NCBI GenBank assembly: GCA_963846885.1
Contig: CAWJXS010000024.1
Coordinates: 27,813 to 91,812 of the forward strand
Origin: RPQJ01 sp963846885
GTDB lineage: Bacteria > Pseudomonadota > Gammaproteobacteria > Steroidobacterales > Steroidobacteraceae
DNA: 64,000 nt
Direction of reading: 5' to 3'
The notes under the pieces are model-generated. The model was not told the origin of the DNA. It saw only the letters and a list, made by a program, of their open reading frames with translations, and ran no database searches. Shown here one piece after another: positions 39,307-50,014 of this stretch; position 1 is the stretch's first letter, and every line of letters starts with the position of its first letter. A program made the position numbers and the translations under genes.

Positions 39307-39841
39307 GGGCTAGGAAGGATAGGAAGGCTAGTCAGAGGACGGCTGAATCTCGAGCGACCTGCGCCGAGAAATCGAGATCGGCCTAGCGCGGAGCTCGGAT
39401 GGCGCGACGATGGCTCGCAGATGAACCAGCCGGCCCGACTCAGCCACAAAGACCTCATCCTCTGGCAGAAAGCCATGGACCTCGCAGTCCTTGTCTATCA
39501 TGCGTGCAGCGTCGAGCTGCCGCGACCGAGCTTTTCGGCTTAGTTCGCAACTGCGTCGTGCCGGCACTTCGATCCCATCCAATATCGCCGAGGGATCCGC
39601 GCGCAGGTCCACGAAGGAATTTCTCTATTTCCTGCATGTGGCGCGCGGCTCGATGGCCGAGCTGGAAACGCAACTGCTGCTAGCGCAAAGAGTCGGCTAC
39701 CTCTCGGATAGCGACGGCAACCGAACTGCAACGGTCGAATCGATGAGGTCGGTCGGATTCTGAACTCGGTCATCGCAGGGCTGCAATCGTCGCCTGGGAT
39801 AGCGACTTCCGACTAGCCCCTAGCCCCTATCCCCTAGCCCC
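39292..39841. repeat. Heptamer-array cassette C, enclosing a four-helix-bundle gene
   Basis: Left array: GGGGCTA three times (39292-39312), then two nonamers GGAAGGATA and GGAAGGCTA (39313-39330), then GTCAGAGG. Right array, inverse: CTTCCGAC (39806-39813), then TAGCCCC, TAGCCCC, TATCCCC, TAGCCCC (39814-39841), and a nonamer-like TGTCCTTCC to 39850. The right edge stops 3 bases before the ppiD stop codon; the left edge provides the fabI stop. The 467 bases inside contain the gene at 39421-39763. Confidence 0.93.
39421..39763 (+). pseudogene. Four-helix-bundle protein, S23/IVP family (two frame breaks)
   Basis: Three pieces in three frames add up to a member of the 23S rRNA intervening-sequence protein family (TIGR02436/PF05635). 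Piece one: MNQPARLSHKDLILWQKAMD then LAVLVYHA. Piece two: TELFGLV. Piece three: SSQLRRAGTSIPSNIAEGSA, STKEFLYFLHVARGSMAEL, ETQLLLAQRVGYL. The SIPSNIAEG and ARGSxAELETQL blocks are the family hallmark. Breaks lie at about 39505-39524 and 39540, each like one missing base. No Shine-Dalgarno is obvious. Whether it is truly broken or a sequencing artefact is open, since such indels are common in this window. Members of this family have unknown biochemical function. Confidence 0.82.
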
Positions 39842-39853
39842 TGTCCTTCCTGC

Positions 39854-41771
39854 CTACTCCGTCGCAAACAGCTTGTCGTTGCGCTTGATCTTCGCCGTCT
39901 GGCGCAGCTGCGCCAGGTAGGCGTCGAACTCGCTGGCGGACAGCTGCCGCGACAGCTCCTGCGCCTGCTCGGTCAGGTTCCCGCCGAACATTTCAGGAGT
40001 GCCCGGCCGCACGGCCGACACGACGACCACAGCAGGGTCGCCGCTTGCGAGCGTCGCCACGTTGGTACCCACCTTGCCGTCGGCCGCCGGACGCGGCGTC
40101 TGGAACGCCGCCTTGAGCAGCTCAGGCACCATCGGAGCAGCGCCCGGGGTGGTCGGGCCCTGGCGGCTGATGGGCTGCGCAGCGAACGCAATGGCGCCCG
40201 CTGAGGCCGCAGCGGCAGTCAGGGGCTCGCCCGCCGCGATGCGCTTGGCCAGCGCCTGCGCGGCCTCCGTCGCTGCCGCACGCGCCTTCTCCTGGGCAAG
40301 CCGGGCCGTGATCTGGTCCTGCACCTGCTCGAGCGTCTGCTGCTGCGGCGGCTGGTGATCGGTCGACCCGCAGCACCACGACGCTCTCTTCGCCAATGGC
40401 CACCGCCGGGCTGTTCTGGCGCTCCTGCAGGACCTCGTTGGAGAACGCAGCCTCGATGACCTTGCGGTCATTGCCGAGCGCGCCGCCACCCTGCCGCGTG
40501 AAGCCATCGACCGTCTGCACCGTCAGGCCAAGCTTCTTGGCGACGCTGTCGAGCTCGCTGAGCGACGCGAAAGCTCGTCTGCCAGCTGCTGCGACTTCTC
40601 GTAGAACTGCGTCTGCGCCTGGTCGCGGCGGAACTGCGGCTCGAGTTCGGCGCGCACTTCCTCGAAATCGGGCACGTGCGGGGCCTCGACGTCCTCGAGC
40701 CGGATGACGTGGTACCCGAACTGCGTCTTCACCGGGCCGCTGATGTCGCCCTTGTTCATGGCGAACAGCGCATCCGAGAATTCCTTGACGTAGGCTTCCT
40801 TCGGCGCCCAGCCGAGTTCGCCGCCCGCGCTCTTCGAGCCGAGGTCATCCGAGTTCTCGCGCGCGAGCTTGGCGAAATCCTCGCCGGCCTTGGCGCGCGC
40901 CAGGATCGACTTCGGCCTTCTTCTTCGCCGCGGCGTCGTCGGCTGCCCGACTCGACCAGGATGTGCGCGGCCTTGCGGCGTTCGGGCACCGCATTGCGTT
41001 CGGCGGCAGTATCGTCGTAGTACTTGCGCAGCGCTTCGTCGGTGACTTGCACGCCGGCGGCGATGTCGGCCAGGTCGAGCTTCAGGTACTGCAGCGCCAC
41101 GGTTTCCTGCGAGAGGAACTGCGCTTTGTTCTTGGCGTAGTACGCGGCGACTTCGTCCGCATTCGGCTGCGCCTGGGCGGCGAAAGCCGCCGCGGGCACC
41201 ACTGCATAGGCGACGTCGCGGGTTTCGCCCTGCAGCTCGACGCGGCGGCGCAGCTCGGAGGGCGTCACGAACGACGACAACGCAATCGCGTTGCGCAGCT
41301 GGGCCGTCTCCAGGTCGCGGCGGAATTCCTGCTCGAACTCGGGCTCGGTGCGGCCCTGCTGCCGCAGCAGCGCAGCGTAGCGGTCGCGCGAGAACTTGCC
41401 GTCGACCTGCAGCGCGGGGATCTGCGTGAGCGTTTCTGCCAGTTCGCGATCGCTGACGCGGTAGCCGCTTTCGTGCGCGCGCTGCACGAGCAGTTCGCGT
41501 GCAATGAATTCGTCGACGAGGCGCGCCTGCTCGGCCTTGACGACCTCGGGCGACAGCTCGTCGCGCGTCTGCTGCTGCAGCTCGGACTGGCGGTCCTGCC
41601 AGGCCTGGCGGACGGTCTCGGACGGCAATGTCCTGGCCGTTGACGGTGGCCGCGGCCGACGTGACGGCACGACTCGAACTGGATGCCCCAGAAGATGAAG
41701 ACGACGGCAATGGCACCGAGGAAGACGACGGCAAACCAGCCTGAAGTCCGATCGCGAATTCGCTGCAGCAT
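39854..41771 (-). CDS. ppiD: Periplasmic folding chaperone / peptidyl-prolyl isomerase PpiD (frameshifted)
   Basis: A membrane-anchored SurA-like chaperone of about 638 residues. It begins MLQRIRDRTSGWFAVVFLGA with one transmembrane helix to about residue 30. The SurA_N region is EQARLVDEFIARELLVQRA through GKFSRDRYAALLRQQG. The parvulin domain has AKAGEDFAKLARENSDDLGS, GGELGWAPKEAYV and FGYHVIRLEDVEAP. Breaks near 41680, 41635, 40955, 40925, 40575 and 40365 split it into five frames. Its place after hupB and the tRNAs is as expected. It ends 3 bases from cassette C, convergent with fabI. Confidence 0.9.
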
Positions 41772-41866
41772 GGGTTGGAAAATCTGCGGTTAGGGGGTGG
41801 GGATAGTAGAGGCTTACCCGGCAACACAAAAGCCCGCGTGGCGGGGCAAATCAGGCCCTGAAATAC

Positions 41867-41890
41867 AAAAGCCCGCGCGAGCGGGCTTTT
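41867..41890 (-). terminator. Rho-independent terminator after the tRNA genes
   Basis: AAAAGCCCGC, loop GCGA, GCGGGCTTTT: a perfect 10-bp arm pair with A and T tails, so it could work on both strands. On the minus strand it lies 16 bases after the tRNA-Asp end and before ppiD. Confidence 0.85.
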
Positions 41891-41905
41891 GCCTATACCA
41901 GAAGT

Positions 41906-41982
41906 TGGCGGAGTGGACGGGACTCGAACCCGCGACCCCCGGCGTGACAGGCCGGTATTCTAACCAACTGAACTACCACTCC
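41906..41982 (-). tRNA. tRNA-Asp (GTC)
   Basis: 77 bases including an encoded CCA. The acceptor arms are GGAGTGG and CCACTCC, the anticodon stem-loop is CCGGCCTGTCACGCCGG with anticodon GTC, and the T arm has GGTTCGAGTCC. It is transcribed with tRNA-Val, 11 bases upstream of it on the minus strand. Confidence 0.97.
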
Positions 41983-41993
41983 GCGTCGTCGTC

Positions 41994-42069
41994 TGGTGGG
42001 TGCTGAGGGGATCGAACCCCCGACCTACGCCGTGTAAAGGCGCCGCTCTACCAGCTGAGCTAAGCACCC
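41994..42069 (-). tRNA. tRNA-Val (TAC)
   Basis: 76 bases with encoded CCA. Acceptor arms are GGGTGCT and AGCACCC, the anticodon stem is CGCCT/GGCG with loop TTTACAC (anticodon TAC), and the T loop is GGTTCGATCC. It lies 19 bases after the hupB stop, as is common in gammaproteobacteria. Confidence 0.97.
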
Positions 42070-42088
42070 GCTCTCAACTGGTAGCCCG

Positions 42089-42361
42089 TTAGCTTACGGC
42101 ATCCTTCAGGCCTTTGCCAGCCTTGAAGCCAGGAACCTTGCTGGCGGCGATCTGGATGGCCTCGCCGGTGCGCGGGTTGCGGCCCGTGCGGGCAGCGCGC
42201 TCCTTGGTGGCGAACGTGCCGAAGCCCGACAGCGCGACCGCGTCGCCCTTCTGCAGCGCGTCGGTGATGGCGCCGAGCACGGCCTCGACGGCGCGCGCGG
42301 CATCGGACTTCGCGAGCGACGTGCGCTCGGCGACTGCATCGATCAGGTCATTCTTGTTCAT
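42089..42361 (-). CDS. hupB: DNA-binding protein HU-beta
   Basis: A 90-residue HU protein, starting MNKNDLIDAVAERTSLAKSD. The DNA-binding arm is TKERAARTGRNPRTGEAI followed by KVPGFKAGKGLKDAV, and the hydrophobic core GFGTFATKERAAR is present. It binds and bends DNA as a dimer. GAGGAA lies some 9 bases before the ATG. It directly follows lon, the usual order. Confidence 0.97.
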   Translation of the reverse strand: MNKNDLIDAVAERTSLAKSDAARAVEAVLGAITDALQKGDAVALSGFGTFATKERAARTGRNPRTGEAIQIAASKVPGFKAGKGLKDAVS

Positions 42362-42388
42362 CAGTGTGTGTTCCTCGTCGTTATTCGT

Positions 42389-44845
<2,457 letters not shown>

Positions 44846-45062
44846 GTGCGGGGGTCTCCGGACCGTCTGCTCCCGCTCCTGCACACGTGGGAGAGGGTCG
44901 GCGTTCTTATCTCGCCCTTGACGGCGAGGGCGGGAGATGAGGGCAGTCGGGAAAATTTTAGCTCGCCCGTTGCGCCGTGCGGGGGAGATTTGGGGCGGAA
45001 TCGGCAGGAATCAACTGCCTCATGCCGCGCTGCGCGGACTCCGAGCGCGGAGCGACTAATCG

Positions 45063-45105
45063 CCCTCTCCCGCGCTGCCGCGACCTCTCCTGCAAGCGGG
45101 AGCGG
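45063..45105 (+). repeat. Degenerate palindromic repeat between lon and clpX
   Basis: CCCTCTCCCGC (45063-45073), spacer, CCTCTCCTGC and AAGCGGGAGCGG: an imperfect copy of the REP-like family in the usual orientation. Nearer lon, 44889-44940 has further GGGAGAGGG and CTCGCCC/GGGCGGGAG fragments that may be another decayed copy. The 265-bp gap shows no gene. Confidence 0.55.
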
Positions 45106-45110
45106 TATCG

Positions 45111-46415
<1,305 letters not shown>

Positions 46416-46503
46416 GTACCTAGAACCCGTGGTCCGGAGGCCTGAATCGGCCTTGATGGCTTATACCACCAAAGCCCCCTGCTAGCCAAAATGCCAATCG
46501 CTA

Positions 46504-46523
46504 CAGTGACTTAAGCGTCACTG
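46504..46523 (-). terminator. Possible hairpin between clpP and clpX
   Basis: CAGTGAC (46504-46510), six-base loop, GTCACTG (46517-46523): a perfect 7-bp stem 11 bases after the clpP stop on the minus strand. No clean T-run follows, so it may be an attenuator or processing site rather than a strong terminator. Confidence 0.4.
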
Positions 46524-46533
46524 CAGCGGGCTG

Positions 46534-47175
46534 TCACGTGCGCGTCGCCGTGCCTGCTTCGCCCCGCTGCTGCAGCACCGCGTCGATCAGGCCGTAGGCC
46601 GTCGCCTGTTCGCCCGTCATGAAATTGTCGCGATCCGTGTCGGCCTTGATCCGGTCGATCGTCTGGCCGGTGTGCTTGGCCAGGATCGAGTTCAGCCGGT
46701 GACGGGCATCGAGGATCTCGCGCGCATGGATCTCGATGTCGGTCGCCTGGCCCTGGAAGCCGCCGAGGGGCTGGTGGATCATCACGCGCGAATGCGGCAG
46801 GCAGAAGCGCTTGCCCTTCGCGCCGCCGGCGAGCAGCACCGCGCCCATGCTGGCCGCCTGGCCCACGCAGATCGTGCTGACAGCCGGCTTGATGAACTGC
46901 ATCGTGTCGTAGATCGCGAGCCCGGCGCTGACCGAACCGCCCGGCGAATTGATGTAGATCGCGATGTCCTTTTCGGGATTCTCGGATTCGAGGAACAGCA
47001 ATTGCGCCACGACCAGGTTGGCCATGTAGTCCTCGACCGGGCCGACCAGGAAGATCACCCGTTCCTTCAGCAGGCGCGAGTAGATGTCGTAGGCACGCTC
47101 GCCGCGGGCCGTCTGTTCGACGACCATCGGCACGAGGTTCAAGGCACGCGGTTCGATCATGGACATTTGGCTCAC
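46534..47175 (-). CDS. clpP: ATP-dependent Clp protease proteolytic subunit
   Basis: A 213-residue serine protease. The catalytic Ser is in TICVGQAASMGAVLLAGG, the His in RVMIHQPLGGFQGQATD, and the Asp in DTDRDNFMTGEQA. It forms the two-ring chamber used with ClpX. The start ATG at 47175 overlaps the trigger factor stop by four bases, giving tig-clpP coupling. Confidence 0.97.
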   Translation of the reverse strand: MSQMSMIEPRALNLVPMVVEQTARGERAYDIYSRLLKERVIFLVGPVEDYMANLVVAQLLFLESENPEKDIAIYINSPGGSVSAGLAIYDTMQFIKPAVSTICVGQAASMGAVLLAGGAKGKRFCLPHSRVMIHQPLGGFQGQATDIEIHAREILDARHRLNSILAKHTGQTIDRIKADTDRDNFMTGEQATAYGLIDAVLQQRGEAGTATRT

Positions 47176-48476
47176 GCTCCGAAGTTCATCAGGTCCTTGA
47201 ACGTGGTCGGCTGGTCGGTGACCGCCGCCTTCTCCAGCAGGAAGTCCACGACCTGCTCTTCCAGCACCATGCCTTCGACCTGGCGCATTGCATCAGGGTT
47301 CTGGCGGTACGCGCTGAGGATCGCATCCGGATCGGGATAAGTCGCTGCCAGCTCACCGAGGCGCACCTCGACGCGCGCGCGGTCGAGCTTGATGCCCTGG
47401 GTCTTGACCAGCTCGTTCACGAGCATGCCGAGCGCGACGCGACGCCGCGCGGGTTCGACGAAAGGCTCGGCCGGCGGAATCTGCGACGCTTCCTTGGCGC
47501 CCATGCGGCGCGCGGTGTCGATCTGCATGTCCCGCACCTGCTGCTCGACCAGCGCGTTGGGGACGTCGACCGGGTTGGCCTCGAGGAAGCGGTCGAACAG
47601 CTGCTGCTTCACGCGCGAGCGCACGTTGTCGCTCAGCTCGCGGCGCATGTTGTCCGCCACCTCGGCCAGCAGTTGCTCCAGGCCGCCCTCCGTCACGCCG
47701 TATTCGCGGCAGAACGCATCGTCGAGCGGCGGCAGGATCTTTTCCTCGACCTTCTTCACGTGCACCGAGAACGAGGCCGTCTTACCGGCGAGGTCCTTGT
47801 TGTGGTACTCGGCGGGGTAACCGACTTCGATCTGCTTCTGCTCGCCGGCCTTCACGCCGAGGATGCCGCTCTCGAAGTCCTTGAGCATGCGGCCCGCGCC
47901 GAGGATCACGGCGACGTCGTCGCCCTTGCTGCCCTCGAAGCCCGCGCCGTCGAGCACGCCTTCGAAGTCCATCGTCACGCGATCGCCGTCGCGGCTTTCG
48001 CGCTCGACCACGTTGAAGCTCGGGCGCTGCTCGCGCAGGTTCTGGACCATCGCCTCGATGTCCGACTCGGCGACTTCCGCCACGGGACGGGTCACGGCGA
48101 GACCGGCGATGCTGTTGAGGGTGATCTCCGGGAATACCTCGAACACCGCGCGGTACTTCAGGTCTTCGTCCGGTCCGCTGGTGATCGGTTCGATGCGCGG
48201 GCCCGCGGCCGGCGTCAGCTTGTGCTCAGCCACGGCGCGGCTGAAGCTCTGCTGCATGAGGTCGGACAGGACTTCCTGCCGCACCTGGTCGCCGAACTGC
48301 TGGCGGATGATCTTGATCGGGGCCTTGCCGGGCCGGAAACCCTTGAGCTTGGCCGTGCGGCTGACGCGCTGCAGGCGCTCGTCGATTGCCTGCTGGATCT
48401 CAGCCTTCGGCACGCTCACTTCCATACGGCGCTCGAGGCTGCCGGTCGACTGCACGCTGACTTGCATAGGGGTCAT
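47172..48476 (-). CDS. tig: Trigger factor
   Basis: A 434-residue ribosome-associated chaperone with peptidyl-prolyl isomerase activity. The ribosome-binding signature is GFRPGKAPIKIIRQQFG in the N-terminal domain; the FKBP-type domain is around residues 160-245 (DRVTMDFEGVLDG, EVGYPAEYHNKDLAGK), followed by the helical C-terminal chaperone part. GAGG lies just before ATG 48476; ATG 48467 (MQVSV) is an alternative. It heads the tig-clpP-clpX-lon-hupB order. Confidence 0.96.
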   Translation of the reverse strand: MTPMQVSVQSTGSLERRMEVSVPKAEIQQAIDERLQRVSRTAKLKGFRPGKAPIKIIRQQFGDQVRQEVLSDLMQQSFSRAVAEHKLTPAAGPRIEPITSGPDEDLKYRAVFEVFPEITLNSIAGLAVTRPVAEVAESDIEAMVQNLREQRPSFNVVERESRDGDRVTMDFEGVLDGAGFEGSKGDDVAVILGAGRMLKDFESGILGVKAGEQKQIEVGYPAEYHNKDLAGKTASFSVHVKKVEEKILPPLDDAFCREYGVTEGGLEQLLAEVADNMRRELSDNVRSRVKQQLFDRFLEANPVDVPNALVEQQVRDMQIDTARRMGAKEASQIPPAEPFVEPARRRVALGMLVNELVKTQGIKLDRARVEVRLGELAATYPDPDAILSAYRQNPDAMRQVEGMVLEEQVVDFLLEKAAVTDQPTTFKDLMNFGA

Positions 48477-48490
48477 CGATCCTCAAAGGG

Positions 48491-48525
48491 GGCTTTTGGC
48501 ACCCGGGCCCTTGCCCGGAAAAGCC
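48491..48525 (-). promoter_or_regulatory. Inverted repeat in the tig leader / after tRNA-Leu
   Basis: GGCTTTT (48491-48497) pairs with AAAAGCC (48519-48525), and inside it CCGGGC pairs with GCCCGG, giving a long interrupted hairpin. On the minus strand it lies between tRNA-Leu and tig, so it could end the tRNA transcript or form a leader structure. There is no terminal T-run. Confidence 0.4.
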
Positions 48526-48540
48526 GGTTATTCTGCCACG

Positions 48541-48580
48541 GGGGAGGGAGGAAGGGGAGGAAGGCCGGAAGGCCAGGAAG
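48541..48580. repeat. Polypurine repeat, left of tRNA-Leu
   Basis: A run of GGGGAGGGA, GGAAGGGGA, GGAAGGCCG, GAAGGCCAG, GAAGGG. It is the inverse-orientation, degenerate partner of the CCCCTTCCT array at 48793-48846, with tRNA-Leu between them. Confidence 0.65.
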
Positions 48581-48584
48581 GGCG

Positions 48585-48669
48585 TGGTGCGAAAGGAGGG
48601 ACTCGAACCCTCACGGGGTTACCCGCTGGAACCTAAATCCAGTGCGTCTACCAATTCCGCCACTTTCGC
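48585..48669 (-). tRNA. tRNA-Leu (TAG)
   Basis: 85 bases with encoded CCA and the long variable arm of a class II tRNA. Acceptor arms are GCGAAAG and CTTTCGC; the anticodon arm is CTGGATTTAGGTTCCAG with anticodon TAG; the T loop is GGTTCGAGTCC. A TAGAAT at 48697-48692 on the minus strand, 22 bases upstream, could be its -10 box, though no good -35 was seen. Confidence 0.96.
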
Positions 48670-48792
48670 AGGTACGACCCCGACCCCTCCAATTCTATCT
48701 GACCGTGAGCAAGGGGTTCGGGTCAGGGATCTAGTCCGGAAGCCGAATCATCTGCACTTCGGCTCTCAATATTTGTCTATCTTGTCCGCTCC

Positions 48793-48846
48793 CCGCTTCC
48801 GCCCCTTCCTCCCCTTCCTCCCCTTCCTCCCCTTCCTCCCCTTCCT
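48793..48846 (+). repeat. Nonamer tandem repeat CCCCTTCCT
   Basis: Five exact copies of CCCCTTCCT (48802-48846) preceded by the variant CCGCTTCCG (48793-48801). The array ends two bases before the ATG of the membrane hydrolase gene, so it forms that gene's whole immediate leader. Confidence 0.92.
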
Positions 48847-48848
48847 CC

Positions 48849-49976
48849 ATGGACTCCCTGACGCAGATGGCGCTCGGCGCCGCCGTGGGCACCGCGACGC
48901 TCGGCCGCAAGGCCGGGCCGCGGGCCGCCCTGTGGGGGGCTGCAATTGCCACCCTGCCCGACCTCGATGTCCTCCTGCCCTTCGGCGACCCGGTGCGGGA
49001 TTTCACCTTTCACCGGGCCGAGAGTCACGCGCTCTTCTGGTTGACGCTGGTGTCTCCGGCCCTGGCATGGCTGGCCTGGCGGCTGCATCGCGCCACTAAC
49101 CAGGCACGGGGCATCCGGTTTCGCGACTGGTGGCTGCTGGCATGGCTGGCACTCGTCACGCACGCGCTGCTCGATGCCTTCACGATCTACGGCACGCAAC
49201 TGCTGCTGCCCTTCTCGGATTTCCCGGTCGGTCTCGGCAGCATATTCATCATCGACCCGCTGTACACCGTGCCGCTGCTCGTCGGCGTGCTCGGGTTCGT
49301 GTACCTGCGGCGACGGAACCCGGACCGGGCACTGCGGTGGAACGCCGCCGGCATCGTCGCGAGCACCGCCTACCTGGCGTGGTCGATGGCCGCGCAGTCG
49401 CACGTGACTGGCGAGGTCCACCGTTCGCTTGCCGCGACGAACCTGGCCGATGGGCGCGTGCTGGTCACGCCGACGGCATTCAACACGCTGCTGTGGCGCG
49501 TCGTGGTGATGGACGACGGCGCCTACCACGAAGGATTCCGCTCGCTGTTCGACGACGCGCCGAACGTCACGCTGCGACGCCACGCCAGCGCGACGTACCT
49601 GCTCGAGGGCGTCCGCGACCAGTGGCACGTGCGGCGTCTCGCCTGGTTTTCCAAGGGCTTCTACGGTGTGCAGGAAATCGACCGGTCGACGCCGGTTGCG
49701 CGCGAGTCACCCAGCTCCGCGCGGCAATTGCTGGGGCTGGTCGAGACCGCAGAGGCCGCCGAGGCGCTGCCGCCCGGTAGCGCGACACCCGTCGTGCTGA
49801 CCGACCTGCGCATGGGCCAGACGCCGTGGTTCGTCTTCTCTTTCGTGGTGGCCGAGCGCAACGGCGAGCGCGTAGACGCCGTCCGTCCGGCGCAGGTGCC
49901 GATCCAGCGCCCGCCCGCCTCGGCGTTGCAGTGGCTCTGGCAGAGAATCTGGGACGAAGACGCGCGAGGTCCGTGA
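48849..49976 (+). CDS. Membrane-bound metal-dependent hydrolase (YdjM-like)
   Basis: A 375-residue inner-membrane protein. The N-terminal half has MDSLTQMALGAAVGTATLG, LPDLDVLLPFGDPV, FHRAESHALFWLTL and THALLDAFTIYGTQLLLPF; the Asp and His residues match the YdjM family (PF04307), with four or so membrane segments up to about residue 190. The C-terminal half is soluble and less conserved. Substrate unknown. There is no Shine-Dalgarno: the start codon follows a pyrimidine CCCCTTCCT array by two bases, so translation may be leader-independent or weak. Confidence 0.85.
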   Translation: MDSLTQMALGAAVGTATLGRKAGPRAALWGAAIATLPDLDVLLPFGDPVRDFTFHRAESHALFWLTLVSPALAWLAWRLHRATNQARGIRFRDWWLLAWLALVTHALLDAFTIYGTQLLLPFSDFPVGLGSIFIIDPLYTVPLLVGVLGFVYLRRRNPDRALRWNAAGIVASTAYLAWSMAAQSHVTGEVHRSLAATNLADGRVLVTPTAFNTLLWRVVVMDDGAYHEGFRSLFDDAPNVTLRRHASATYLLEGVRDQWHVRRLAWFSKGFYGVQEIDRSTPVARESPSSARQLLGLVETAEAAEALPPGSATPVVLTDLRMGQTPWFVFSFVVAERNGERVDAVRPAQVPIQRPPASALQWLWQRIWDEDARGP

Positions 49977-50014
49977 CCGCGACTCCGTCACTTCAATTTG
50001 CGTAGGATGACGCC

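Noticed and set aside
39292..39841. Diversity-generating retroelement considered because Avd shares the four-helix fold
   Set aside because: No reverse transcriptase, template or variable repeat is present in the window.
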